DNA of 64,000 nucleotides, from NCBI RefSeq assembly GCF_040784935.1, contig NZ_CP160680.1:7111802-7175801 (forward strand), in the 5' to 3' direction. The notes below the pieces were generated by a model. That model had not been told where the DNA came from. It did not search any database and was given only the letters and a program-made list of their open reading frames with translations. This stretch comes from Lewinella sp. LCG006. Lineage in GTDB: Bacteria > Bacteroidota > Bacteroidia > Chitinophagales > Saprospiraceae. Made by a program: the position numbers and the translations under genes. Of the stretch, positions 24,233 through 33,943 are shown piece by piece (the stretch's first letter is position 1; each line of letters starts with the position of its first letter).

Positions 24233-25432
24233 ATGAAAGAATTACTCCCCGCCGGAGCCCGCGCCCTCGTTTTAGCGATGCAAACGCCCTCACCCAAAGG
24301 ACATATCGGTATCCCTACATTGATTTGGGGTCGCCCTGGAGTAGGTAAATCTAGTTTTGTGGAAGCCTTGGCCAAAGATGACTTTCCTGTATTAACACTC
24401 ATTGCATCTATTCATGACCCGACAGATTTCTCAGGACTGCCTGTTTTTACAGATGGCAAGGTGCATTATGCCCGACCAGAATGGTTGGACTATTTTGCAG
24501 AAAAAAAACAAGGAATATTGTTTCTTGATGAGCTAACAACTGCTCCTCCAGCAGTACAAGCAGCTTTGCTTAGAGTTGTGTTGGAAAGAAAAGTGGGATT
24601 TTTTCCCCTGCCGGATCACGTAAGGGTGATTGCCGCCGCCAATCCACCTGATATGATGACTGGAGGATGGGATCTAAGCCCTCCTCTTCGAAATCGCTTT
24701 GTACATCTCCAATGGGATTTACCTATGGATGTTTATTTGGCTGGCATGACCAATGGTTTTGCTCAACCTGATTCACCCAAAATTCCAATTGCCCAACACC
24801 GTATCCTTATGGATAATTGGAAGTTGAAGATTGCTGCATTTTTACGACAAATGCCTGATGCTCTACACGGAGATATGGAAGAAGATGAATTCGCTTTTGC
24901 TAGTCCCCGAAGTTGGGAATACCTGGCTGCATTGCTGGCTACCTGTGAAATAGAAGGTGAAGCACCAATGCCGGAGACGATCGCCAGCACGGCTTGTTTG
25001 GAACTTGTTCGCGGATGTATCGGGGAAGGCTTAGGTGTCGCTTTTATTTCTTTTTTACTAGAATTACGCTTGCCTGACCCTGAAGAAATCCTTACCCAAA
25101 AGACACAAATAGATTTGCCACAGCTTAACGACAGTGAGGTCTTTGTCTTTTTTGGTGCCTTAGGGCATTACCTGGAACGTCATTTCACCCATGAGAAGTT
25201 GGTAGATCTAGCAACAGTATATTTCTCTTTGGTGCAAACCGTATTTGCTGATGAACGAAGAGATGTTATCTACCCTAGCTTGAAACATATTTGTCAGAAA
25301 GGATTACTGACAAAAACATTAGGCCAAGCACAAAGACGCTCAAATGAAGATAAAGCAGTGGTACTGGCTGCTATTCAATCGCTATTTATTGATGAAGGAT
25401 TGAATGACTTTATCGACGTATTCGAATCGTAA
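24233..25432 (+). CDS. MoxR-like AAA+ ATPase
   Basis: A 399-residue ATPase. Walker A is GRPGVGKS at residues 33-40, Walker B is GILFLDELTTAPPAVQAALL with Asp99 and Glu100, sensor 1 is VIAAANPP, and an arginine finger-like SPPLRNRFVHL follows; this is the pattern of the AAA_5/MoxR group. The C-terminal 200 residues are helical and specific. MoxR ATPases act as chaperones or remodelers with VWA-domain partners, and the next gene encodes exactly such a protein 17 bases downstream. It is the first gene of a compact four-gene operon. Confidence 0.9.
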   Translation: MKELLPAGARALVLAMQTPSPKGHIGIPTLIWGRPGVGKSSFVEALAKDDFPVLTLIASIHDPTDFSGLPVFTDGKVHYARPEWLDYFAEKKQGILFLDELTTAPPAVQAALLRVVLERKVGFFPLPDHVRVIAAANPPDMMTGGWDLSPPLRNRFVHLQWDLPMDVYLAGMTNGFAQPDSPKIPIAQHRILMDNWKLKIAAFLRQMPDALHGDMEEDEFAFASPRSWEYLAALLATCEIEGEAPMPETIASTACLELVRGCIGEGLGVAFISFLLELRLPDPEEILTQKTQIDLPQLNDSEVFVFFGALGHYLERHFTHEKLVDLATVYFSLVQTVFADERRDVIYPSLKHICQKGLLTKTLGQAQRRSNEDKAVVLAAIQSLFIDEGLNDFIDVFES

Positions 25433-25449
25433 AAGAGCTAATACGAGGT

Positions 25450-26721
25450 ATGGAAAAGACCAGTAAATACAAGGCAGAAGAGTCTATTCTTCGTTTCAGT
25501 AGGGCTTATGCTGCAGAGCAACTTCCTTGGTTTGCGCCGGCTCTCTATCGGTGTAGCATTGTAATTACGGAACAAGTACCCATCGCGGGTATTGATCAAC
25601 AGATGAACGTTTACTTCAATCCTTTCGTCGTTGCGAAAATTAGTGCTTCCGAAAGAAAAAAATCACTCCGTGAACTCGGCTTTTTATGGATTCACGAAAT
25701 AAGCCACATTTTAAGACGCCATGCAGAACGCGCAAGGGAAAATGGCTTCTCTGCTCAATTATGGAATATCGCGGCTGACTTTGAAATCAACGATGGTCAT
25801 TGGGAGGGCTTATTTATGCCTACGGATTTTCCGGGCTTACTTCCCAGAGATTACTTGCTGCCTAATGGTCAATTAGCGGAGAACTATTACAGCCTTCTGA
25901 GAAAGGAAGGAGATAAAAGTGAACGGCTACAAAGACTACTCGACTTAGTGATGGACGAAGGTAGCGGAGTGCACAGTCATTCCCGAATATGGGAACTCGG
26001 ATCTGCCCCCGGAACGGCGAGGCAAAATGTGATAAATGACATGGTATTATCGTTGGTTCGCAAAGAGGTTGCACAGCAATTGAAACAAGCTCCAGGGAAT
26101 ATACCCGCAAATTGGAAACGGTGGGTAGACGAAATCTTGCAACCTAAGGTAGACTGGCGCAAGGTATTGCGGCATCGGGTAAAAATGGCGTTACAGCTCA
26201 GTGTAGGGGGAAGGCTAGACTATTCCTACCAGCGCTTTAGTCGTCGTCAATCAGCTTACCACCCCATTTTTCTTCCAAGTCTCTCTGGCGATATTGAGAT
26301 GGAAATAGCTGTAGTGGTGGATACCTCTGGATCCATCTCAGCCCAAATGTTAGCGCAAGCTACGGGAGAGGTTTGTGGTATTATGAAGCGGCTACGTGTA
26401 CCCGTGACCGTTATTCCATGTGACGCCAGGGCTTACGAGCCAATAAAGATCAATACTTCTAGTGAGCGCATAAAACTTCATCAGCTCAGCGGCGGCGGTG
26501 GAACAAACATGAACGCTGGAATAAAGGCAGCCTTGGAATTGTCCAGGAAACCTGATGTCATAATTGTATTAACGGATGGTTTTACGCCATGGCCGACAAG
26601 CAAGCCGGAAGTAAGCTTATTGTTTGGTATTTTCCATCGAGGAGGAACCTCCTACCCTACTCCTCCAATGCCTCCGTTTAATACCGCTTCTGTCATTGGC
26701 ATTGATTTAGCGAAGCTTTGA
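25450..26721 (+). CDS. DUF2201-type zincin-like plus VWA domain protein
   Basis: A 423-residue protein with two parts. The N-terminal part is a putative metallopeptidase domain with a HExxH motif, IHEISHILRRHAER (His82, Glu83, His86), followed by NIAADFEIND, which may give the third ligand. The C-terminal part is a von Willebrand A domain with the MIDAS motif DTSGS at residues 291-295, the second MIDAS Thr in SGGGGTNMNAG, and LTDGFTPWP. DUF2201-like proteins pair with MoxR ATPases, here the preceding gene. Whether the zincin is active or a structural relic is unknown. The next gene starts 33 bases downstream. Confidence 0.9.
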   Translation: MEKTSKYKAEESILRFSRAYAAEQLPWFAPALYRCSIVITEQVPIAGIDQQMNVYFNPFVVAKISASERKKSLRELGFLWIHEISHILRRHAERARENGFSAQLWNIAADFEINDGHWEGLFMPTDFPGLLPRDYLLPNGQLAENYYSLLRKEGDKSERLQRLLDLVMDEGSGVHSHSRIWELGSAPGTARQNVINDMVLSLVRKEVAQQLKQAPGNIPANWKRWVDEILQPKVDWRKVLRHRVKMALQLSVGGRLDYSYQRFSRRQSAYHPIFLPSLSGDIEMEIAVVVDTSGSISAQMLAQATGEVCGIMKRLRVPVTVIPCDARAYEPIKINTSSERIKLHQLSGGGGTNMNAGIKAALELSRKPDVIIVLTDGFTPWPTSKPEVSLLFGIFHRGGTSYPTPPMPPFNTASVIGIDLAKL

Positions 26722-26754
26722 TTACCATTATCTTTTTTTTTAAAATCTCTCTGA

Positions 26755-28545
26755 ATGACTCAAAATAATAAAAAGGTTGTTTCTGCTATCATCACTATCG
26801 AGATCGACAGTCATTCCTTTGATTATGAAGTTAGCAGTAATATTCATGGTGAAGTACAGCAGGTAAAAAGTCTTTTTTTAGAGCTACCGGAAGCTGCTCA
26901 ACGGTTGACGATGATTAAGGACTTGGAGATAATTAAGCCCAAGATCGAAGCTTGGGGCAAATTATTTCACTTTTATGTACCCGCGCAATTAGTGGGAATG
27001 CGCAAGGGAGAAGATTTACAGCCATTGATAGAAGAGCTTGTAAAGTTGCGCCAGTCGGCCGGGCTTTCGCCAAAAAGCCATCATCTCAAAGATTTAACGC
27101 ACCCCTGGCATAGGGCGTTTTGGAAAGAAAGCAGTTTACTTCTGGCAGCCTACAACAAAGACAAGAAAGATAAGCGCTACGGCGCCTTGATGTTTCTCTT
27201 TCAGGACAAAGACGAAAAAATATTGTTTAAGGTCATCAGGCATCAATCTGAACATCCAACTTCAGTAGCTGAGGAATTGTTGCGGGCCAAAATTCCTATT
27301 TTATCCGATGAAAACAAGGCAGCTGCCTATCGTGCCCTAAAATCTTTCCCAAGTGAGGATACCCGAAGCTTTCTATTAAAGGCTTACGAAAAATTAGAAG
27401 GCAACGAGAGTAAAATGTTCTCATCCATACTCTACGGATTATCTGCTTATAAAGATGAGGTCATATACCAACTCACGCTGGACGCTTGGAAAAGTCTTGG
27501 AACAAAGCGCTGGCTATCGACAAATTTTTTCTTTGCCATTTTCGCTAACTTTGAGCAGCCAGAAGTGATCGACATTGCGTGGCAAGGATTGACGAAGTCT
27601 GATGCTTCTCTTCAATCCTATGATTTATTAAAAGATCGTGGAATTTCCGATCTAGCAATTTTTGAAGCTATTTGGCCAGTATTGAATTCAACCAGAGATA
27701 AAAACAATTTCGAGTGCCTTTTTGAAACACTAAGCAAAATCTACATTAACGGAAACCCCTACTTGCTTCCTAGCGGGGATGAGATATTAGACTTGTATCA
27801 GAACTTTTTTCTTATAGAACCGAATCTCAGTAAATATTACAGTATATCAATAATCTTGCATTGCGTTTACAACAATCAATTCCCTAAACGCTTGTACGAG
27901 ATTTTCCAAGAAGAAAATATCACGAAAAAGAAGTTTGCCTTGATGGTGTCCGCTAATTTATTGCAATACAACCCAAAAGCACTCCCTCTACCTACGATGA
28001 GAAAAAAAGTGGAAGAACTTATTACCGAGAATACTAGCCCACATTTCTACACCGCAGTTAGTTTACTAAAAGGCTTAGCAATTGCTCAAAACGACAAAAA
28101 GGTAATCACTCAACTGCTTGAAGTATTAAACATCGAAAATTTGCATCATTTTAAACATATCCTTAAAGCCATCAATGAGATAATGAGGGAGATCGGCTAC
28201 GAAAAAGCTGTCACAAAACCCTATTTGAAGCTTCTGAAAAATACTGAAATCGTAAAAAATTGGGAAGCACGAAATGAAATTTTCATTGCGCTCAAAATGT
28301 CTGCAGACCAATCGGTATTTAAGTGGTTAGAACAGCGATTTGCCATTCGTATTCAAGATGATTTCCATCAATTAACTTCCTCTGGCAACAACGATTTTGC
28401 GAGCTATCATGCCTTAATGGAGGGCTTACAAAAAAACATAAATACCCATCAAGCTAAAGTAAAAAACAAACGCCATTGGGCGGTTCGCTTTAAAGACTGG
28501 TTATTGGCACTAATGCATCAAGGAAAACCTTATCGTAAGCAATAG
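26755..28545 (+). CDS. operon-specific helical-repeat protein, paralog 1
   Basis: A 596-residue protein without signal peptide. The N-terminal 120 residues contain AIITIEIDSHSFDYEVSSNIHGEVQQVKSLF (in part: SNIHGEVQQVKSLF), which is nearly repeated at the start of the next gene product. The rest is made of helical pairs with HEAT-like spacing (LSDENKAAAYRALKSFPSEDT, ILYGLSAYKDEVIYQLTLDAW). I recognise no catalytic motif and no named family. It is expected to work with the MoxR-like ATPase and VWA protein encoded just upstream, as scaffold or substrate receptor. It may have arisen by tandem duplication with the following gene. Confidence 0.85.
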   Translation: MTQNNKKVVSAIITIEIDSHSFDYEVSSNIHGEVQQVKSLFLELPEAAQRLTMIKDLEIIKPKIEAWGKLFHFYVPAQLVGMRKGEDLQPLIEELVKLRQSAGLSPKSHHLKDLTHPWHRAFWKESSLLLAAYNKDKKDKRYGALMFLFQDKDEKILFKVIRHQSEHPTSVAEELLRAKIPILSDENKAAAYRALKSFPSEDTRSFLLKAYEKLEGNESKMFSSILYGLSAYKDEVIYQLTLDAWKSLGTKRWLSTNFFFAIFANFEQPEVIDIAWQGLTKSDASLQSYDLLKDRGISDLAIFEAIWPVLNSTRDKNNFECLFETLSKIYINGNPYLLPSGDEILDLYQNFFLIEPNLSKYYSISIILHCVYNNQFPKRLYEIFQEENITKKKFALMVSANLLQYNPKALPLPTMRKKVEELITENTSPHFYTAVSLLKGLAIAQNDKKVITQLLEVLNIENLHHFKHILKAINEIMREIGYEKAVTKPYLKLLKNTEIVKNWEARNEIFIALKMSADQSVFKWLEQRFAIRIQDDFHQLTSSGNNDFASYHALMEGLQKNINTHQAKVKNKRHWAVRFKDWLLALMHQGKPYRKQ

Positions 28546-28557
28546 CTCTCCATCCAT

Positions 28558-30096
28558 ATGAAACCAAATGAAACAGTGCAGGCGTTGATCACTTTTGAGA
28601 TAGAAGGACACGCGATTGATTATGAGATAACTTCTAATATACACGGTGAAGTACAGCAGGTGAAAAATCTTTTTGGGGATATTCCTGTAGCTGCCCAAAA
28701 ACTGATATTAGGCAAAGACTGGGAAGTAATTGCACCTAAAGTAGAAGGTTATCGACGGCTTTTTCGATACTTTGTTGCTGCCCAAATGTTGGAGCTTAGG
28801 AAAGGAGATGATTTACGCCCATTACTCGATAAAATTGTTCATGCTCGTCAACAAATTGGTTTACCTCCACGGCAAATTTCACTATCACAACTTACTGATA
28901 TATGGTATGTTACATTTGCAGAGTGTGTCCAAAGCATTAGGAAATTCTATAATAACGGCAAGAATGCAAAGCTTGAATCACTTGAGTATTTGTTTTTAGG
29001 AAATCCGGAAAAACTACGTGTTGCTATTGAGTATCATGGATCTTTTCGAACACCTGGTGTTGGAGAAATGATTCTAGATTGGATACCTGTACTTACAGAT
29101 GAACAACGTTTTCAAGCTTATAAATCGCTGAAAATTTATCCCCAAGCGGCAGCCAAAAAGTTACTTTTAGCAGCCTATGAAGATAAAAACAACAATAAGG
29201 GAATAGAAAATATCATCATTGGACTTTCAGCCTATAAACACGACGATACGCACCAGCTTTTTCTCCAACACGCAAAGCGTACTTCTCTTAGTTATAACGA
29301 AAAAAAAGCCATCCTAGAAGCCCTTAGAGATTCTGACAAAGAAGAGGTACTGGCATTGGCTTGGAATAACTTATTGGATAAAGACCATGGGGCACTAGCC
29401 TGTGATTTAATTAAAAAGCGAGGAGTAGAAGATCAGGAAATCGTTGATTATTTGATCACTGTTTTAGCACAAGACAATTGGGCGGAACATTTCCAAAGGG
29501 TTCTATCGCTTTTTGCTAACCATCTAAATACTAGCAAACATCAACCTTCACCAATTTGGTTACTAGATTACCTTATTCGCTTTTTTGAATTAAAAAAATA
29601 CAAGATCACGAGCTATTATGATCCTATCGTATCTTCCTTTTCCAAAATTTGTAGATACTATAACAATCAAGAGTTAGCGATAAAAATCAGTAGATGGGCA
29701 CAAGATAGTTCAGAAAACGTCCATACTTTTGTTTTCCTTTTTTCGGAACTGATGCTAAAAAAAGAGGTCTTGTATCCGCTAGATCACGACTTGAAGCCTA
29801 TTGTGAAAGCAGCAATTACAAAAGAAGTTAGTCTACAACAGAAATATGCTATTATATTGGCAGGACGTTATGCACTAAGTGATCGCAGTACGGAATTTAT
29901 TGATGATCTATTGCCTGTGTTAGCATCAAAAAGCATAGATAATTCTTGGCTGGCTGCTACTACAATCAACAAGATCATGCAGGAACTGGGTTTTGTAGAC
30001 AAGGTTAGATATTCTTACGAAAAGCGGATGAATTCCCAATCTAACCTTCGTCTTAATACAATTCTTTCAGAAGGATTAAAGCTAGCGGACCAGTAA
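28558..30096 (+). CDS. operon-specific helical-repeat protein, paralog 2
   Basis: A 512-residue paralog of the preceding product, starting 12 bases after its stop. Shared blocks include IHGEVQQVKNLF, AAQKLILGKDWEVIAPKVE, ELRKGDDLRPLLDKI, PVLTDEQRFQAYKSLK and IIGLSAYKHDDTHQLFLQHA at matching positions, while the C-terminal thirds have diverged and this copy is shorter. It also appears to be a HEAT-like helical-repeat protein. The gene is visibly AT-rich compared with the flanking metabolic genes. Last gene of the operon; no transcription terminator with a T-run was identified after it. Confidence 0.85.
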   Translation: MKPNETVQALITFEIEGHAIDYEITSNIHGEVQQVKNLFGDIPVAAQKLILGKDWEVIAPKVEGYRRLFRYFVAAQMLELRKGDDLRPLLDKIVHARQQIGLPPRQISLSQLTDIWYVTFAECVQSIRKFYNNGKNAKLESLEYLFLGNPEKLRVAIEYHGSFRTPGVGEMILDWIPVLTDEQRFQAYKSLKIYPQAAAKKLLLAAYEDKNNNKGIENIIIGLSAYKHDDTHQLFLQHAKRTSLSYNEKKAILEALRDSDKEEVLALAWNNLLDKDHGALACDLIKKRGVEDQEIVDYLITVLAQDNWAEHFQRVLSLFANHLNTSKHQPSPIWLLDYLIRFFELKKYKITSYYDPIVSSFSKICRYYNNQELAIKISRWAQDSSENVHTFVFLFSELMLKKEVLYPLDHDLKPIVKAAITKEVSLQQKYAIILAGRYALSDRSTEFIDDLLPVLASKSIDNSWLAATTINKIMQELGFVDKVRYSYEKRMNSQSNLRLNTILSEGLKLADQ

Positions 30097-30114
30097 TTTT
30101 TCAGCACCTCTCGC

Positions 30115-30381
30115 TCAGACCATCCGCTGCCCTCGCAGTCGCCGCATCCCGTATTGCACCAGCAACAACACCCCCAATCCAATCACGTAGGAAGCAATAA
30201 ACAGCAACCATTCGTAATCATCTTTTTGGAGTGCTTCCCGGCGGGCGGCCAACCCCCATATATTGACCAGTCCTTTCTTGACAAAGAAACGAGAAACCAG
30301 CGTAGAGGCACAAAGTCCAGCCAGGTAACCGACGGAGAGGTTAAGTGCCTCTGAAGCAACGAAAGAAGAGAATTTTTGCAT
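30115..30381 (-). CDS. small membrane protein of unknown function
   Basis: An 88-residue protein with two likely membrane spans: NLSVGYLAGLCASTLVSRFF near the N-terminus and WLLFIASYVIGLGVLLLVQYG near the C-terminus, joined by a charged loop (AARREALQKDDYE) and ending in a basic tail (MRRLRGQRMV). Not recognised. It converges on the AAA/VWA operon, with 18 bases between the stop codons. Confidence 0.6.
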   Translation of the reverse strand: MQKFSSFVASEALNLSVGYLAGLCASTLVSRFFVKKGLVNIWGLAARREALQKDDYEWLLFIASYVIGLGVLLLVQYGMRRLRGQRMV

Positions 30382-30562
30382 GGAATAAAAACGCTAACAG
30401 TGATGTAATAAAGCTTTACAAATAAGGACAACAAGATAGATTTCTTTGGCCAGACTTTCACCAAATTGAATACCTCCATAGCTAATGAACTCCTGGTAAA
30501 TTCACTCCCGCCAAACACGAGCTATCCTAGAAGAGTTTAAAGAATAAAGTCCCTGTCTTTTC

Positions 30563-31123
30563 ATGCAAAAACTTGTGTTTAAGAATATAACCAGCCAGCA
30601 CATTGAGGATACTTTCACTAAGACCTATCAGCGATTTAAGGCACTTCATGATCACCCCTTTACGCTGGAGCAGCTTTCGCTGAAAAACTACACCATGCGC
30701 GCACAGCCCATTATAAATTGGGCGTTCTGGCACCGCGCTACCCGACACTATCGGGTACAAACCAGTGACCATCTCCAACTACGCGAATATATCAAAATAG
30801 AAGAGCTGCCCCAAGAAGTGCTCACAGGCTGGTTTGCCCACGAATTGGGGCATATTATGGATTATCGCGAACGCTCAGCACTGAATATGATCTCTTTCCT
30901 GGTTCGCTACCTGGCCGTACCCAACTACCGGATGGGAGCCGAAAGAAGGGCTGATCTCTACGCCATTGACCACGGTTTTGGGGACGCACTGATGGCAACC
31001 AAGCACTATATTCTAGAACAGTCTAAACTCCCCGACACTTACAAGCAACGTATCCGAAAATATTACCTTTCCCCCACAGAATTGGAGACCATCTTGCAAG
31101 CTAAAGAACAAGATTTAAGTTAA
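30563..31123 (+). CDS. putative zinc metallopeptidase-like protein (HELGH)
   Basis: A 186-residue protein without signal peptide. It has a zincin motif, WFAHELGHIMDYRER (HExxH), followed about 33 residues later by GAERRADLYAIDHGFG, where Glu or Asp could be the third metal ligand, in the manner of gluzincins. A substrate is unknown. The 3' end overlaps the convergent GH3 gene by nine bases. Confidence 0.7.
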   Translation: MQKLVFKNITSQHIEDTFTKTYQRFKALHDHPFTLEQLSLKNYTMRAQPIINWAFWHRATRHYRVQTSDHLQLREYIKIEELPQEVLTGWFAHELGHIMDYRERSALNMISFLVRYLAVPNYRMGAERRADLYAIDHGFGDALMATKHYILEQSKLPDTYKQRIRKYYLSPTELETILQAKEQDLS

Positions 31124-32632
31124 ATGACTGATTAATTTAACCATCATTTTTTCTTTCATCACTTTTGGTAACTTAATCTGGCCTCCCTTTTTATCCTTTC
31201 GGGCTTCCAACCAACTGTACAACTGGGTGGGGCGAACTGCTTTTACCCGAACTGCTTTGAGGGCCTTACTACGTGCTACCTTATAATTTTTATTAAGGGC
31301 TTGCAAGAGCTTATCCAGACGCTGGGCAGCGGCCTGTTCATCAATATCTTTGTTGGTTCCTAATACCCACTGATGCAGGTATTCGCCATCTTCCTTGATA
31401 GCTGCTACGGCAAACTCGTTGATCTCTACGCCCAGTTCATCGGAAAGTTGCTCAATGCCCGTATTCAGTTTTTCCTCCGACAATTGGCTCCCAACCACAT
31501 TGAGGAAGTACTTGGTACGCCCACTGATCACCATTTCGAAACGTGCCAAATCGGTAAACTTGATGGTATCTCCGATCAGGTAACGCCAAGCTCCCGCAGG
31601 AGTACTGACCAGCAACGCATAATCTTGCCCTTCTTCGACCTGTCCTAAATGCAGCACTAGTGGATCGTCCAACAACTTCCCTGTTTCGTCAAAGCCACGC
31701 TCGTCGAAGGGAATGAATTCGTAAAAAACACCATGTTCTACGGCCAACTGCATTGCCATCGTATCCGGCCGGGCAGTGAACGCAAAAAATCCTTCCGAAG
31801 CCAAATAAGTATCCATGATGGTAAGTGGCTTGGCGAGTAGTTGCTCAAAGCTCTTACGATGTGGTGCGAAAGCTACCCCTCCGCTGGCATAAATACGTAG
31901 GTTGGGCCACAGATCGTGGATGGTTTCCAACTGGTGAACTTCGATAATCTTGATCAACATCATCCGCACCCAGGAAGGGATACCGGCAATAGCCACCACA
32001 TCCCATTCTGGAGCAGCCTTGGCGATAGCGGCTACTCTTTCATCCCAATCACTGATCTGGGCAATTTCTTTTCCTGGTTTGTAAAAACTATCAAACCAAC
32101 CTGGAATATTGAGCGAATTGATGCCACTGATCTCGCCTTCAAGATGCTGCTTGTGCTCGCTCAAGTCGGCAGAACTCCCCAGCATCAAAATGTCTTTTTC
32201 AAAAAAATCGGCAGGGATATCAAAGTTGGCCAGCGAGGCGATTTGCGATTGCCCCACAGTCCGAAAGCTAGCCAGCATATCGTCTGTAACGGGGATACGC
32301 TTACTCGTTTTACCTGTTGTACCGCTACTGAGCGCAAAGTACTTGGGCTGTCCCGGCCAGGTGATATCTGGGAAATCTTGCTGCTGTTTCCACCACCGCT
32401 GGTGAAGCTTATTGTAGTCGTGAATAGGTACTTGCTGCTGAAAAGCCCCAATAAGGTCGTCGGATTCGAGCGCTGTTGAAAAGCCGTGGTAGCAACCAAA
32501 CGCAGTAGCTTTGCTTTTTTCTAACAACCCTTGCAGCTGATCTGATTGTGCCTGACGTGCATCTTCGGGAAGGCTTTGCAGTTTACTGTTGAGCTCAAGC
32601 GCAGTTTTGATCAGATTTCCGACAATTGGCAT
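31115..32632 (-). CDS. GH3 auxin-responsive promoter family (acyl-adenylating) protein
   Basis: A 505-residue bacterial GH3 homolog of the ANL adenylating superfamily. The P-loop-like ATP motif is YFALSSGTTGKTSKRIPVT, a second motif is LRIYASGGVAF with DTYLASEGFFAF after it, and the third is YLIGDTIKFTD. Plant GH3 proteins conjugate amino acids to jasmonate or auxin; bacterial substrates are unknown. The start MPIVGNLIK was chosen because the longer open frame runs 91 codons into the tandem repeat array. The first 100 residues are the usual GH3 N-terminal helical region. Confidence 0.9.
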   Translation of the reverse strand: MPIVGNLIKTALELNSKLQSLPEDARQAQSDQLQGLLEKSKATAFGCYHGFSTALESDDLIGAFQQQVPIHDYNKLHQRWWKQQQDFPDITWPGQPKYFALSSGTTGKTSKRIPVTDDMLASFRTVGQSQIASLANFDIPADFFEKDILMLGSSADLSEHKQHLEGEISGINSLNIPGWFDSFYKPGKEIAQISDWDERVAAIAKAAPEWDVVAIAGIPSWVRMMLIKIIEVHQLETIHDLWPNLRIYASGGVAFAPHRKSFEQLLAKPLTIMDTYLASEGFFAFTARPDTMAMQLAVEHGVFYEFIPFDERGFDETGKLLDDPLVLHLGQVEEGQDYALLVSTPAGAWRYLIGDTIKFTDLARFEMVISGRTKYFLNVVGSQLSEEKLNTGIEQLSDELGVEINEFAVAAIKEDGEYLHQWVLGTNKDIDEQAAAQRLDKLLQALNKNYKVARSKALKAVRVKAVRPTQLYSWLEARKDKKGGQIKLPKVMKEKMMVKLISHLT

Positions 32633-32717
32633 AGGAGAATAAGTTGGTATAATAACGAAACTCACAAAAAGGAAAAGATGTTCGCAGATGATTTTGGTGG
32701 GGAGGAAAGGTAATCTT

Positions 32718-33904
32718 ATGATCGTATTGGTACGATTAGGGCGGTATTTTCCGAAGTCAGAAGGGGAAAATCGGAGGTCGGAAGTACAAATTACTCTCCG
32801 TACGAGAAGTCGGAAAGGAGAAGTATTTGAACCTAGTGACGCACGCTTCTCTTGGTTCTCGTGTGTCACATCACTTCCCACTTCCGATCTCCGACTTGGA
32901 CTCAAATCGTATGATCGTATTGGTACGATTAGGGCGGTATTTTCGGAAGTCAGAAGGGGGAAGTCGGAGGTCGGAAGTACAAATTACACTCCGTACGAGA
33001 AGTCGGAAAGGAGAAGTATTTGAACCTAGTGACGCACGCTCCTCTTGGTTCTCGTGTGTCACATCACTTCCGACTTCCCACTTCTGATCTCCGACTTGGA
33101 CTCAAATCGTATGATCGTATTGGTACGATTAGGGCGGTATTTTCCGAAGTCAGAAGGGGAAAATCGGAGGTCGGAAGTACAAATTACTCTCCGCATGAGA
33201 AGTCGGAAAGGAGAAGTATTTGAAACCTAGTGACGCACGCTCCTCTTGGTTCTCGTGTGTCACATCACTTCCGACTTCCCACTTCCGATCTCCGACTTGG
33301 ACTCAAATCGTATGATCGTATTGGTACGATTAGGGCGGTATTTTCCGAAGTCAGAAGGGGAAAATCGGAGGTCGGAAGTACAAATTACTCTCCGTACGAG
33401 AAGTCGGAAAGGAGAAGTATTTGAACCTAGTGACGCACGCTTCTCTTGGTTCTCGTGTGTCACATCACTTCCGACTTCCCACTTCCGATCTCCGACTTGG
33501 ACTCAAATCGTATGATCGTATTGGTACGATTAGGGCGGTATTTTCGGAAGTCAGAAGGGGGAAGTCGGAGGTCGGAAGTACAAATTACACTCCGTACGAG
33601 AAGTCGGAAAGGAGAAGTATTTGAACCTAGTGACGCACGCTCCTCTTGGTTCTCGTGTGTCACATCACTTCCGACTTCCCACTTCTGATCTCCGACTTGG
33701 ACTCAAATCGTATGATCGTATTGGTACGATTAGGGCGGTATTTTCCGAAGTCAGAAGGGGAAAATCGGAGGTCGGAAGTACAAATTACTCTCCGTACGAG
33801 AAGTCGGAAAGGAGAAGTATTTGAAACCTAGTGACGCACGCTCCTCTTGGTTCTCGTGTGTCACACCACTTCCGACTTCCCACTTCCGATCTCCGACTTG
33901 GACC
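32718..33904. repeat. tandem array of six ~200-bp hairpin units (ABCABC)
   Basis: Units begin at the ATGATCGTATTGG motif at 32718, 32911, 33111, 33312, 33512 and 33712, with periods of 193, 200, 201, 200 and 200 bases. Units 1/4, 2/5 and 3/6 share private variants: units 2 and 5 have GGGGGAAGTCGG and ACACTCCG, units 3 and 6 have an extra A in TTTGAAACC, units 1 and 4 have CTTCTCTTGG. Each unit folds as a long hairpin: AAGTCAGAAGGGG...GTCGGAAGT arms, then GTGACGCACG and CGTGTGTCAC around a CTCCTCTTGGTTCT loop. Open frames inside are repeat artefacts. It fills most of the 1311 bases between the GH3 and sugar dehydrogenase genes. Confidence 0.95.
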
Positions 33905-33943
33905 GTATCTTGTCAATAACAAACAACAAACAACTAGCTACCC

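Noticed and set aside
32633-32905. 91-codon N-terminal extension of the GH3 protein
   Set aside because: The added codons come from the first repeat unit and its flank, and the GH3 family pattern starts at MPIVGNL. Extension is an artefact of an open frame through the repeats.
32688-33831. Repeated 60-110-codon frames in the array on both strands
   Set aside because: They recur with the 200-bp period in each unit and have no recognisable protein features, so they are repeat artefacts.
32718-33904. Tandem repeat array considered as a CRISPR array
   Set aside because: Units are about 200 bp and nearly identical along their whole length, with no short direct repeats separated by unique spacers and no cas genes nearby.
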